A stretch of DNA of 64,000 bases, taken from the NCBI RefSeq assembly GCF_014137855.1, contig NZ_JACGWT010000001.1, forward strand, positions 1,016,421 to 1,080,420. Reading direction: 5' to 3'. The stretch comes from Microlunatus kandeliicorticis (GTDB lineage: Bacteria > Actinomycetota > Actinomycetes > Propionibacteriales > Propionibacteriaceae). The notes beneath the pieces are model-generated. The model was not told where the DNA came from and ran no database searches. It worked only from the letters and a program-made list of their open reading frames with translations. Made by a program: the position numbers and the translations under genes. Below, one piece after another: positions 8,962 through 17,206 of this stretch; positions within the stretch are counted from its first letter, which is position 1; every line of letters begins with the position of its first letter.

Positions 8962-10406
8962 GCGGCCTTCCCTCCGGTCGGCTGGTCGGCCCGCGAGAGC
9001 GGGTCGGCGATGTCCTCCAGGGCCTTGCCCTCGGCGTTCACGCCGCAGGCGAAGGCGACCACGCCGCCGATGATCATGATCACCGAGGCGCCGACGTACC
9101 CGATCGACAGCGGCCCGCGGCCGCCCTCGACCAGCGCGCCGTAGGTGACCGGGCCGAGGGCCCCGAAGCCCTGGGCGACGATGAAGAAGTAGCTGATCGC
9201 CTGGCCGCGGAGCTCGAGCGGGAAGATCTCGCTCACCGTCAGGTAGGCCGACGACGCACCCGCCGAGGCGAAGAAGAAGCAGATGCACCACAGCACGGTC
9301 TGGGTCACGGCGCTCAGGGCGTCGGCGGCGAACAGCGCGGCCGAGACGGCCAGCACGGCCCCGGCGACGCCGTAGGTCAGCAAGATCATCTTCCGGCGGC
9401 CGACGGTGTCGAACAGGTGACCGAGCACCAGCGGGCCGAGCAGGTTGCCGATGGCGAACGGGAAGAAGTAGTACGACGTGTGCGAGCTGTCCACGCCGTA
9501 GTAGGTGCCCAGCACGGTCGCGTAGGAGAAGAAGATCGCGTTGTAGAGGAACGACTGGGTGATCATCATCGTCAGGCCCATGATCGTCCGCTTGGGGTAG
9601 CGGCGGAGGAAGATCCCGGCCAGCGTGCGGAACGGGATCGACTCGGTCGGCTTGACCGACATCGCCTTGCTCTGGTCGACCTCGGGCAGCTGGTGGCCCG
9701 ACTCACGGACCCGCCGCTCGATCTCCTCGACGTTGTTCTCGGCCTCCTGGTGCCGGCCGTGGGTCATCAGCCAGCGCGGGGACTCCGGGATGTGCCGGCG
9801 CAGGTAGATGATCGACAGACCGAGCACCGGGCCGATGAAGAACGCGATCCGCCAGCCGATGTTCTCGCTGAACAGGTCGGTGTTGAGGAAGAACAGGTTG
9901 CCGAAGGCGCCGAGCGCGGCGCCGGCCCAGTAGGTGCCGTTGACCGCGATGTCCACCCGGCCGCGGTACTTGCTGGGGATCAGCTCGTCGATCGCGGAGT
10001 TGATCGCGGTGTACTCGCCGCCGATGCCGGCACCGGCGATGAACCGGAAGATCCAGAAGATGATCATGTTCGGCGCGAGGCCGGCCGCCGCGCTGCCGAT
10101 CAGGTAGATGGCCAGGGTGAGGATGAACAGCCGTTTGCGTCCGAGTCGGTCGGTCATCCGGCCGAAGACCAGCGCACCGGCGACCTGGCCGAGCAGGTAG
10201 ATCGTGCCGGTCAGGCCGATCTCGGTGGCGTTCATCCCGAGGCTCTTGGCGAAGCCGTTGGCCGAGACGATCTGGATCTCCAGGCCGTCGAGGATCCAGC
10301 TCACCCCGAGGCCGACGACCACCGACCAGTGGAAGCGTGACCAGGGCAGTCGGTCCAGCCGGGCCGGGACCAGGCTGACCTGCGGTTCGGACGTCGTCGT
10401 ACTCAC
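8958..10406 (-). CDS. MFS transporter, sugar/metabolite:H+ symporter type
   Basis: Integral membrane protein of 482 aa with about 12 hydrophobic segments. It has the MFS loop 2-3 signature (GRMTDRLGRKR), its repeat in the second half (GHLFDTVGRRK), and PESPRW in the central loop, as in sugar-porter and metabolite:H+ symporter subfamilies. A long cytoplasmic loop (around 210-265) is charged. GTG start with TAGTGT 8 nt upstream. It is divergent from a PfkB-type sugar kinase, which suggests a sugar or polyol as cargo; no substrate can be named. The universal stress protein gene is fused to its 3' end by a 4-nt overlap. Confidence 0.87.
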   Translation of the reverse strand: MSTTTSEPQVSLVPARLDRLPWSRFHWSVVVGLGVSWILDGLEIQIVSANGFAKSLGMNATEIGLTGTIYLLGQVAGALVFGRMTDRLGRKRLFILTLAIYLIGSAAAGLAPNMIIFWIFRFIAGAGIGGEYTAINSAIDELIPSKYRGRVDIAVNGTYWAGAALGAFGNLFFLNTDLFSENIGWRIAFFIGPVLGLSIIYLRRHIPESPRWLMTHGRHQEAENNVEEIERRVRESGHQLPEVDQSKAMSVKPTESIPFRTLAGIFLRRYPKRTIMGLTMMITQSFLYNAIFFSYATVLGTYYGVDSSHTSYYFFPFAIGNLLGPLVLGHLFDTVGRRKMILLTYGVAGAVLAVSAALFAADALSAVTQTVLWCICFFFASAGASSAYLTVSEIFPLELRGQAISYFFIVAQGFGALGPVTYGALVEGGRGPLSIGYVGASVIMIIGGVVAFACGVNAEGKALEDIADPLSRADQPTGGKAA

Positions 10407-10414
10407 AGTTAGGG

Positions 10415-10420
10415 ACACTA
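10415..10420 (-). promoter_or_regulatory. Leaderless -10 box for the MFS gene
   Basis: TAGTGT on the minus strand, 8 nt before the GTG. It lies in the 94-bp divergent spacer shared with the PfkB kinase gene. Confidence 0.45.
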
Positions 10421-10500
10421 TCCACGCTGGAACGGGCTCCGGACGCGGGTCCCGACCGGGTGCAGACTGGGCGCACCAACCGACCGGAGCGGAGGACCCG

Positions 10501-11520
10501 ATGAGCAGCGAGACCGACGCGGCGAGCGGGCCCCGGCTGGACGCGCTGTTCGCCGGCACGGTGTTCCTCGACCTGGTCTTCGCCCAGGTGCCGAACCCCG
10601 AGGCCGGCACCGAGGTCTTCGCCCGGGCCTTCACCATCTCCCCTGGTGGGGCGGCCAACCGGGCGGTCGCCGCGGCCCGGCTGGGGCTGCACACGGCGCT
10701 GCTCGCCGAGCTCGGCAACGACCCGCTGGGCAACACGCTGCGCGAGGTGCTGGCCCAGGAGGTCAACCTCGACATCTCCTGGATCGCCCAGCGGGCGGGG
10801 TTCCAGAGCCCGGTCACGGTCAGCCTGACCAACGACGCCGACCGCCGGTTCGTGACCTACGCCGAGGAACAGGCCGATCTCTGCTGGCCGGCCTCGCTGC
10901 CGCTGGTCCGGCTCGCGCAGGTCGAGGTGGCGCACGCGCTGCCGCACTGGTCGGCGGCGCTGCGCAGCCGCGGCACGGTGTTCTACGGCGGCGTCGGCTG
11001 GGACGACACCGGCGAGTGGTCACCGACCGTGCTCGACCGGCTGGCCGAGGTCGACGTCTTCGTCCCCAACGACGTCGAGGCGATGCGCTACACCCGCACC
11101 GACCGTCCGGAGGAGGCCGCGCGGGTGCTCGGCGAGCGCGTCGGGCTGGTGGTGGTCACCTGCGGCGCCGACGGGGCGATCGCCTACGAGCGCGAGACCG
11201 GTGAGCTGACCCGGGTGCCGACGGTGCCGGTCCGGGCCACCGACCCCACCGGTGCCGGCGACACCTTCGTGGCCGCCCTGATGGCCAGCCACGACCTCGG
11301 CTGGCCGATGGAGCAGCGGCTGTCGCTGGGCTGCCTGGCCGCGTCGTACTCGGTCCAGTCGCTGGGCGGGGCGAGCAGCGCGCCCCGGCCCGCCGACCTC
11401 CGGCGGTTCCTCGGCCAGGTGCGCCCGCCGGGCGACTGGGCCGCGATCGCCGCCTGGCTCGAGACGGTGGACGCCTCCCGGCCGACCCGGTACGAGCCGA
11501 GCCCGGGCGCCGGTGGGTAG
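10501..11520 (+). CDS. PfkB-family carbohydrate kinase
   Basis: Ribokinase-fold sugar kinase of 339 aa. The N-terminal PGGAANRAVAAARLG (48-62) is the first PfkB signature and ATDPTGAGDTF (247-257) the second; Asp254 in GAGD is the catalytic base. The ATG has GGAGG at a good distance. Upstream and divergent is an MFS transporter. Downstream a Nudix hydrolase starts inside its last codons. Together they look like an uptake and phosphorylation unit for an unidentified sugar or nucleoside. Adenosine kinase or fructokinase activity cannot be separated by sequence alone. Confidence 0.88.
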   Translation: MSSETDAASGPRLDALFAGTVFLDLVFAQVPNPEAGTEVFARAFTISPGGAANRAVAAARLGLHTALLAELGNDPLGNTLREVLAQEVNLDISWIAQRAGFQSPVTVSLTNDADRRFVTYAEEQADLCWPASLPLVRLAQVEVAHALPHWSAALRSRGTVFYGGVGWDDTGEWSPTVLDRLAEVDVFVPNDVEAMRYTRTDRPEEAARVLGERVGLVVVTCGADGAIAYERETGELTRVPTVPVRATDPTGAGDTFVAALMASHDLGWPMEQRLSLGCLAASYSVQSLGGASSAPRPADLRRFLGQVRPPGDWAAIAAWLETVDASRPTRYEPSPGAGG

Positions 11521-12025
11521 TTGCGCGCACGGCGCCGCCGGCCCGGCTGGCGAGCGGCTGCTCGGCCGACAGGAGTTCCTGGCCACCCTGCCGCGACGGC
11601 GGCTGGCCGCCGGTGCGCTGGTCCGCGACGAGCAGGGCCGGTTCTGCCTGGTCGAGCCGACCTACAAGCCGCGCTGGATCCTGCCCGGCGGGACGGTCGA
11701 GACCGGCGAGTCCCCGCGGGAGGCCTGTGCGCGCGAGATCGTCGAGGAGCTCGGGGTCGCGCTGCCGGTCGGCCGGCTGCTGGTGCTCGACCCGGTGGCG
11801 CCGGACCCGCCGGTCGACCCGCACGGCGCGCTGATCCTCGCCTACGACGGCGGCGTCTGGGACGGGGCGACCATCGCGCGGTTCCGGCTGCCCGGCGACG
11901 AGCTGCGGTCGTTCCGGTTCGTCGACGTGGACGAGGCGACCGGTCTGCTCGACGCCGTGAACCACCGCCGGGTGGTCGCCGCCCTCGACGCGTTGCGGAC
12001 GGGCACGGTCGCCGAGCTCGGCTGA
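11513..12025 (+). CDS. Nudix hydrolase
   Basis: Nudix protein of 170 aa with an exact box from Gly60 to Val82 (G-x5-E-x7-REUxEExGU; metal-binding Glu66, Glu75, Glu78 and Glu79). It would hydrolyse a nucleoside diphosphate linked to some moiety. The GTG start lies 8 nt inside the 3' end of the PfkB gene, so translation is coupled. An activated sugar nucleotide or damaged nucleotide from the same pathway is a reasonable but untested substrate. Confidence 0.88.
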   Translation: MGSCAHGAAGPAGERLLGRQEFLATLPRRRLAAGALVRDEQGRFCLVEPTYKPRWILPGGTVETGESPREACAREIVEELGVALPVGRLLVLDPVAPDPPVDPHGALILAYDGGVWDGATIARFRLPGDELRSFRFVDVDEATGLLDAVNHRRVVAALDALRTGTVAELG

Positions 12026-12043
12026 CCCCGGGCGCCCTTCGAC

Positions 12044-12107
12044 CGGCTCGGGTCCCGCGCCCTTCGACGGGCTCAGGGCACCGTGGTCTCGACAGGCTCA
12101 GGGCACG
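12044..12107. repeat. TTCGACAGGCTCA-type hairpin repeats, three degenerate copies
   Basis: Three neighbouring copies of the dispersed element. The middle one (around 12059-12079) has arms GCCCT/AGGGC around TCGACGGGCTC; the flanking two are less perfect. They fill most of the convergent gap between the Nudix gene and the methyltransferase gene and could form transcript-ending hairpins. Confidence 0.7.
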
Positions 12108-12154
12108 GCGAGTGGGACTGGTCGGTCGGGTCACCCGGGGTGTGGACGCGACGG

Positions 12155-13378
12155 TCAGGACGGACGGCGAGCGAGGACGTAGAGACGTTCGGTCGGGGCC
12201 TCGTGGGGGAGCGGGCCGCGGCGGTACCACTCGACGTCGGTGAGGCCGGCGGCGGTCACCGCGGCCAGCACCGCCGCGGGATCGTGCAGGACGAAGTCGA
12301 GGTCGGAGTCGACGCCGAACAGCGTGCCGGGGTGCTCGACCGACGAACCGACGTGGGTGGCCAGCGCGAGCCGGCCGCGGGGTTGCACCACCCGAGCCCA
12401 GGCCGCGACCGTCCGCTCGAGCTCGGAGCCGGCCAGGTGGACCAGCGCGTACCAGGCGGTCACCACCGCCCAGCCGGGACGACGCGGGTCCCCGCCCCGG
12501 GGCATCGGCGGGACCGCGAACCCGCCCTGGACGAAGTCGACGTCCGGGTGCAGCCCGCGGGCCCGGTCCAGCATCCCGGCGGACAGGTCGAGCCCGGTCA
12601 TCCGCAGCCCGTGCCCGGCCAGCCGCCCGGCGACCTGCCCCGGCCCGCAGCCGAGGTCGAGCCCGGGCGCCCCGGCCTCGGTGTCGGCGGCCAGCCGGTC
12701 GAGCACCCAGCGGTCGAACGGCTTGTCGGCGAGGTCGTCGCTCAGCGCCTCGGTGTAGGCCCCGGCCAGCCGGTCGTAGCCGGCCGCCACGCGGCGGTCA
12801 CGCGCCGGGGCGCCGTCGGCCAGCACCGCCTCGCGGTCGACCGTGGGTGCGGTCGCCACCGTCGGTGCGGCGAGCGTCCCGGCGCCGAGCAGGTGCGCCC
12901 AGCGCGGGTCGTGCTGGCCGGCGCGACGCTCGCGTTGCTCGACCAGCGGCGGGTCGAGGGCGGCCAGCTCGGCCAGCGTCCGCTCGACGGCCTCGCGGTC
13001 GGCGAAGCCGTGCAGCCGCTCGGTGCGGGTCTTCAGCTCGCCCGCCGACTGCGGCCCGCGGAGCAGCAGCACCGCGACCAGCGCGGCCCCCGCCGGGTCG
13101 AGAACGAGACGCTCCTCGAGCCGCTGGTGGTACTTGACCACCCGCAGCCCGGTGGTCCTGACGAACCGCACCAGCTCGCGGTCGCGGAGCCGTCCCAGGA
13201 CGTCGACCAGGGTGGGTTCGTCGTAGTCGGTCACCGGTTCGCGGCTGGTCGCCTGGTTGCAGGCGGCGCGGAGCGCGTTGAGCGAGAGCGGATAGCTGTC
13301 CGGGACGGTCCGCTGCTTCTCGAGCAGCGCACCGAGCACCCGCTGCTCGACCGGGTCGAGGGTCAGCCGGTCCGACAC
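12155..13378 (-). CDS. DUF480 (YceH-like) - SAM methyltransferase fusion
   Basis: Protein of 407 aa in two parts. Residues 1-165 are a DUF480/YceH domain (LDPVEQRVLGALLEK start, two winged-helix-like halves, NALRAACNQ motif). Residues 200-407 are a class I SAM-dependent methyltransferase with motif I LDLGCGPGQ at 240-248 and the acidic strand end at Asp264. An Ala/Thr-rich linker joins them. The target of methylation is unknown. A winged-helix partner may mean nucleic acid recognition, but DUF480 has no settled function. GTG start with GAGG upstream. It follows the GNAT gene by 22 nt and is probably cotranscribed with it. Confidence 0.82.
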   Translation of the reverse strand: MSDRLTLDPVEQRVLGALLEKQRTVPDSYPLSLNALRAACNQATSREPVTDYDEPTLVDVLGRLRDRELVRFVRTTGLRVVKYHQRLEERLVLDPAGAALVAVLLLRGPQSAGELKTRTERLHGFADREAVERTLAELAALDPPLVEQRERRAGQHDPRWAHLLGAGTLAAPTVATAPTVDREAVLADGAPARDRRVAAGYDRLAGAYTEALSDDLADKPFDRWVLDRLAADTEAGAPGLDLGCGPGQVAGRLAGHGLRMTGLDLSAGMLDRARGLHPDVDFVQGGFAVPPMPRGGDPRRPGWAVVTAWYALVHLAGSELERTVAAWARVVQPRGRLALATHVGSSVEHPGTLFGVDSDLDFVLHDPAAVLAAVTAAGLTDVEWYRRGPLPHEAPTERLYVLARRPS

Positions 13379-13400
13379 GACCTCAGCGTGTCACACCTGG

Positions 13401-14009
13401 TCAGCGGTCCAGCACCCGACGCATCACCACCCGCTCGCGGCCGCCGCTGTGCGCGGTGGTGGCGGCGGCGCGGGTGAACCCGGCCCGGGCAAACAGCCGG
13501 GTGGTGCCGACGTAGCCGGAGATCACGTCGACGCGCTCGTCGGGCCGGAGGTCGACCGGATAGCCCTCGACCGCGCCGGCGCCGTGCCGGGCGGCGTGGT
13601 CCACCGCGCCGTCGAGCAGCACGTCCATCAGGCCGTGGCGGCGGAACCCGGCCCGGACGACGAAGCAGACGGCGACCCAGGTCTCGCCCCCGGGCTCGTC
13701 CTCGAGGACCGGAATCGTCCGCGACCGGAGCAGCCGGCGGTACTGCGAGCGCGCGGCGACCGAGCACCAGCCGGCGGCGACGTCGTCGACGTAGGCGAGC
13801 ACCCCCGGCCCGGGCTCGGTGTCGCACAGCGCCGCGACGGCGTCCGGTCGCTCGGCGTTGGGAATGCGGCTGTCGCGGTAGGACAGGCACCAGCAGGCAC
13901 CGGCGCCCGGCGTCCGGGTGCCCACCAGGGTCACGACGTCCTCGAACCGCCCGAGCGCCGGGCGGACTTCGATCGTCGGCTCGTGGTCGGTCGGGAAGCG
14001 CGGTCGCAC
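13401..14009 (-). CDS. GNAT family N-acetyltransferase
   Basis: Protein of 202 aa with a GNAT core: the strand VAVCFVVRAGFRRHGLMDVLLDGAV carries the acetyl-CoA pyrophosphate loop (RxxGx pattern near 123-127), followed by ARHGAGAVEGYPVD and a C-terminal FARAGF motif. The N-terminal half has a Cys/Trp-rich ACWCLSYR segment, seen in a common actinobacterial subgroup. Substrate unknown. GTG start with TAGCGT 6 nt upstream. Confidence 0.82.
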   Translation of the reverse strand: MRPRFPTDHEPTIEVRPALGRFEDVVTLVGTRTPGAGACWCLSYRDSRIPNAERPDAVAALCDTEPGPGVLAYVDDVAAGWCSVAARSQYRRLLRSRTIPVLEDEPGGETWVAVCFVVRAGFRRHGLMDVLLDGAVDHAARHGAGAVEGYPVDLRPDERVDVISGYVGTTRLFARAGFTRAAATTAHSGGRERVVMRRVLDR

Positions 14010-14015
14010 GCGACC

Positions 14016-14021
14016 ACGCTA
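14016..14021 (-). promoter_or_regulatory. Leaderless -10 box for the GNAT gene
   Basis: TAGCGT on the minus strand, 6 nt before the GTG, in the 75-bp divergent spacer with udgX. Confidence 0.5.
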
Positions 14022-14084
14022 GGGCCGCCCACCGACATCCGACCCGGACGAATCCAGCAGCGGCCCGGACGGGAAGGTGGGGAC

Positions 14085-14729
14085 ATGCCTGCGCACCCTG
14101 CCCCGGTCGGCGCCGCCCAGTGGGTCGACCCCGACGCCGACGTCCCCGCCCTGCGAGAGGCCGCGGCCGGGTGCCGCGGCTGCGAGCTCTGGGAGCCCGC
14201 CACCCAGGTGGTCTTCTCGGCCGGCAACGACCACGCCCCGCTGATGCTGGTGGGCGAGCAGCCCGGCGACCAGGAGGACCAACGCGGCATCCCGTTCGTC
14301 GGCCCCGCGGGGCAGGTGCTGCAGCGGGCGCTGGCCGAGGCCGGGATCGAGCGCAGCCGGGTCTACGTCACCAACGCGGTCAAGCACTTCCGGTTCGAGC
14401 TCCGCGGCAAGCGAAGGATCCACCAGACCCCGCAGGTCAGCCACATCAAGGCGTGCAAGCCGTGGCTCGAGGCGGAGGTGGCGCAGGTGCGTCCGGCGCT
14501 GGTGATCGCGCTCGGTGCGACCGCGGGCAAGTCGCTGCTCGGCAGCGACTTCCGGATCACCCAGCAGCGCGGCCGCCGGCTCGAGGCCGTGGTCGGCCCG
14601 ACCACCGTGCCGGTGGTGGCCACCATCCACCCCTCGGCGGTGCTGCGGACCGAGGAGGGCCCGGACCGCGACGCCGCCTACGCCGGGCTGGTCGCCGACC
14701 TGAGGACAGCGCTGGCCGAGGCCGGGTGA
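14085..14729 (+). CDS. udgX: Uracil-DNA glycosylase, UdgX type
   Basis: UDG-superfamily protein of 214 aa. Motif A is GEQPGDQED (58-66) and the C-terminal motif is HPSAVLR. The diagnostic UdgX insertion KRRIHQ at 109-114 is present; its histidine (His113 here) is the residue that becomes covalently joined to the uracil site in the characterised Mycobacterium smegmatis protein. Fe-S ligands are expected from Cys30, Cys33 and Cys125. The position of the fourth family-4 cysteine is His101 (AVKHF), as in other UdgX. ATG after a purine-rich leader (GGGAAGGTGGGG). The gene stands alone and is followed by a nested hairpin. Confidence 0.93.
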   Translation: MPAHPAPVGAAQWVDPDADVPALREAAAGCRGCELWEPATQVVFSAGNDHAPLMLVGEQPGDQEDQRGIPFVGPAGQVLQRALAEAGIERSRVYVTNAVKHFRFELRGKRRIHQTPQVSHIKACKPWLEAEVAQVRPALVIALGATAGKSLLGSDFRITQQRGRRLEAVVGPTTVPVVATIHPSAVLRTEEGPDRDAAYAGLVADLRTALAEAG

Positions 14730-14744
14730 TCGCGCAGGAAACCG

Positions 14745-14796
14745 CGGCTCGATCGGCCCCGAGCCCGCGCAACGCGGGTGGACGGCGATCGAGCCG
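14745..14796 (+). terminator. Nested hairpin terminator after udgX
   Basis: Outer arms CGGCTCGATCG and CGATCGAGCCG (11 bp, exact) enclose a second 6-bp hairpin CCCGCG-CAA-CGCGGG. An A-rich flank precedes and GTTTTCT follows, so it can end transcripts rightwards before lpdA. Confidence 0.75.
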
Positions 14797-14844
14797 CCGT
14801 TTTCTGCACTCGGCCGGTGCGCGGTCGCGTGGAAGGATGGGCGT

Positions 14845-16257
14845 GTGACTCGCGTGGTGATCGTCGGTGGCGGCCCCGGTGGCTACGAGGCCGCCCTGGT
14901 GGGCAGCCAGCTCGGCGGCGACGTCACGCTGGTCGACACCGACGGGCTCGGCGGCTCGGCCGTGCTGACCGACTGCGTCCCGTCGAAGACCCTGATCGCC
15001 ACCGCCGAGGTGATGACCGAGGTCAAGGCCTCGACCGAGCTCGGGCTGCGGTTCGGCCGGCACGGCGAGGATACCGTCGAGGGTCAGGTGAACGTCGACC
15101 TGGCGATGGTCAACCAGCGGGTCAAGCGGCTCGCCCAGGCCCAGAGCGCCGACATCGTCGACCGGATCCGGCGCGAGGGCATCCGGGTGGTCACCGGACG
15201 CGGCCGGCTCGACGGCCCGGAGCGGGTGGTCGCCGAGACCGCCGACGGCGAGCAGAGCTTCGACGCCGACGTGGTGCTGATCGCCACCGGCGCGCACCCG
15301 CGGGTGCTGCCCGACGCGGTGCCCGACGGCGAGCGGATCCTCACCTGGACCCAGGTCTACGAGCTCACCGAGCTGCCCGAGCGGCTGATCGTGGTCGGCT
15401 CCGGCGTGACCGGGGCCGAGTTCGCCAGCGCCTACGACGCGCTCGGCGTCGACGTGGTGCTGGTCAGCTCGCGCGACCGGGTGCTCCCCGGCGAGGACGC
15501 CGACGCGGCCCGGGTGCTCGAGGACGTCTTCACCCGCCGCGGGATGACCGTGCTGTCGCGGTCGCGGGCCGCGGGGGTGGTCCGCGACGGCGACCAGGTC
15601 ACCGTCACCCTGACCGACGGCCGCATCGTCACCGGCTCGCACTGTCTGCTGGCGGTCGGGTCGATCCCCAACACCGCGGACATGGGGCTTGACACCGCCC
15701 GGGTGGACGTCGACCGCGGCGGCTTCGTCACCGTCGACCGGGTGTCGCGGACCTCGGCTCGCGGCGTCTACGCGGCCGGCGACTGCACCGGCGTGATGAT
15801 GCTGGCCTCGGTGGCCGCCATGCAGGGCCGGATCGCCATGTGGCACGCGCTGGGCGACGCGGTCAGCCCGCTCGACCTGCGCTCGGTCAGCTCGAACGTC
15901 TTCACCTCGCCCGAGATCGCCACCGTCGGCGCCACCCAGGAGCAGGTCGACAACGGCGAGGTCCGCGCGATCAAGGTCAGCCTGCCGCTCCGCGGGAACG
16001 CCCGGGCCAAGATGCAGGGCATCCGGGACGGCTTCGTCAAGCTGTTCTGCCTGCCCGCCACCGGGATCATCGTCGGCGGGGTGGTGGTGGCCCCGCGAGC
16101 CAGCGAGCTGATCCACGCCGTGTCGGTCGCGGTCGCCGAGCGGATCACCGTCGACCAGCTGGCCGCCGACTTCACCGTCTACCCGTCGCTGTCCGGATCG
16201 GTGGCCGAGGCGGCGCGGCGGCTGCACGGCCACAGCGTGGCGCAGCTGGTCACGTGA
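14845..16257 (+). CDS. lpdA: NAD(P)H-quinone reductase LpdA (flavoprotein)
   Basis: Pyridine nucleotide-disulfide oxidoreductase fold of 470 aa: FAD loop GGGPGGYEA at 8-16, NAD(P) loop GSGVTGAEFAS near 197, second FAD contact YAAGDCTG, and a C-terminal dimerisation domain. The active site reads GGSAVLTDCVPSK: the first cysteine of the usual CxxxxC is Ala39 and only Cys44 remains. The C-terminal His-Glu of dihydrolipoamide dehydrogenase is also not evident. This is the pattern of mycobacterial LpdA (Rv3303c), a NAD(P)H:quinone reductase, not an E3 subunit. GTG start with GGAAGG. The sirtuin gene overlaps its stop by 4 nt. Confidence 0.88.
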   Translation: MTRVVIVGGGPGGYEAALVGSQLGGDVTLVDTDGLGGSAVLTDCVPSKTLIATAEVMTEVKASTELGLRFGRHGEDTVEGQVNVDLAMVNQRVKRLAQAQSADIVDRIRREGIRVVTGRGRLDGPERVVAETADGEQSFDADVVLIATGAHPRVLPDAVPDGERILTWTQVYELTELPERLIVVGSGVTGAEFASAYDALGVDVVLVSSRDRVLPGEDADAARVLEDVFTRRGMTVLSRSRAAGVVRDGDQVTVTLTDGRIVTGSHCLLAVGSIPNTADMGLDTARVDVDRGGFVTVDRVSRTSARGVYAAGDCTGVMMLASVAAMQGRIAMWHALGDAVSPLDLRSVSSNVFTSPEIATVGATQEQVDNGEVRAIKVSLPLRGNARAKMQGIRDGFVKLFCLPATGIIVGGVVVAPRASELIHAVSVAVAERITVDQLAADFTVYPSLSGSVAEAARRLHGHSVAQLVT

Positions 16258-17201
16258 CCGTCCCGGCGAGCCGCCCGGTGGGGCTGCGGACGACCGGTCC
16301 GCGGGCGTGGTCGGCGCCGGGCTCGGCGGCGCGGTTCTCCGCCCGGGCCCTCGGGCCGGACTGGCGCGCGATCGACCCCGCCGACCTCGACCGGGTGCGG
16401 GCGATGCTGGACGGCCGCCGCTGGGTGTGTCTGACCGGCGCCGGGATGTCCACCGACAGCGGGATCCCCGACTACCGGGGCCCGGACTCGCCGCAAGCCT
16501 CGCCGATGCTCTACGCCGAGTTCTTCGGCTCGGTGGAGAACCGTCGCCGCTACTGGGCCCGCAGCTTCCTCGGCTGGAGCCGGATGGGGCTGGCCGAGCC
16601 GAACGCCGGGCACCGCGCGCTGGCCGCGCTGGGAGCCCTCGCCGACCCGTGGGCCGGGGTGACCGGCGTGATCACCCAGAACGTCGACGGGCTGCACGAG
16701 GCCGCCGGCAGCGACCCGGTGGTCGCGCTGCACGGCCGGATCGCCGACGTGATCTGTCTGGACTGCGGCACCGTCCGGTCGCGGGCCGAGGTGCAGGGCC
16801 GGTTGGCGGCGCTCAACCCTGGCTACGCCACCGAACGGCCGGTCGGCCACGCCGAGCTGCGACCCGACGGCGACGCGGTGGTGGGGGACTGGCAGGACTT
16901 CGTGCTGGCCGACTGCCCGGTCTGCGGCGGCCGGCTCAAGCCCGATGTGGTGTTCTTCGGCGAGACGGTGCCTCGGGCACGGGTGGACGCGGCCTACGCG
17001 CTGGTCGACGACGCCGACCTGCTGCTGGTCGCGGGCTCGTCGCTGACCGTGATGTCGGGGCTGCGGTTCGTCCGGCACCAGGTCCGGCACGGCCGCGAGG
17101 TGGTGATCGTCAACCGGGGCGCGACCCGCGGCGACGATCTCGCCACGCTCAAGATCGACGGCGGCACCACCGAGCTGTTCACCGCGCTGCTCGAGTCCTG
17201 A
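16254..17201 (+). CDS. Sir2 family NAD-dependent protein deacetylase
   Basis: Sirtuin of 315 aa. NAD-binding GAGMSTDSGIPDYRG at 62-76, TQNVDGLH at 141-148, catalytic His160 in LHG, and a zinc ribbon with Cys168, Cys171, Cys221 and Cys224. A long insert (about 175-215) separates the cysteine pairs. It lacks the Tyr/Arg pair on the substrate side that marks desuccinylase-type sirtuins as far as I can see, so deacetylation is the default call. GTG start coupled to lpdA through a GTGA overlap, linking an NAD(P)H oxidiser with an NAD+ consumer. Confidence 0.9.
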   Translation: MTVPASRPVGLRTTGPRAWSAPGSAARFSARALGPDWRAIDPADLDRVRAMLDGRRWVCLTGAGMSTDSGIPDYRGPDSPQASPMLYAEFFGSVENRRRYWARSFLGWSRMGLAEPNAGHRALAALGALADPWAGVTGVITQNVDGLHEAAGSDPVVALHGRIADVICLDCGTVRSRAEVQGRLAALNPGYATERPVGHAELRPDGDAVVGDWQDFVLADCPVCGGRLKPDVVFFGETVPRARVDAAYALVDDADLLLVAGSSLTVMSGLRFVRHQVRHGREVVIVNRGATRGDDLATLKIDGGTTELFTALLES

Positions 17202-17206
17202 GGGCC

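Noticed and set aside
14845..16257. Dihydrolipoamide dehydrogenase (E3)
   Set aside because: The first active-site cysteine is alanine and no 2-oxoacid dehydrogenase genes are near.
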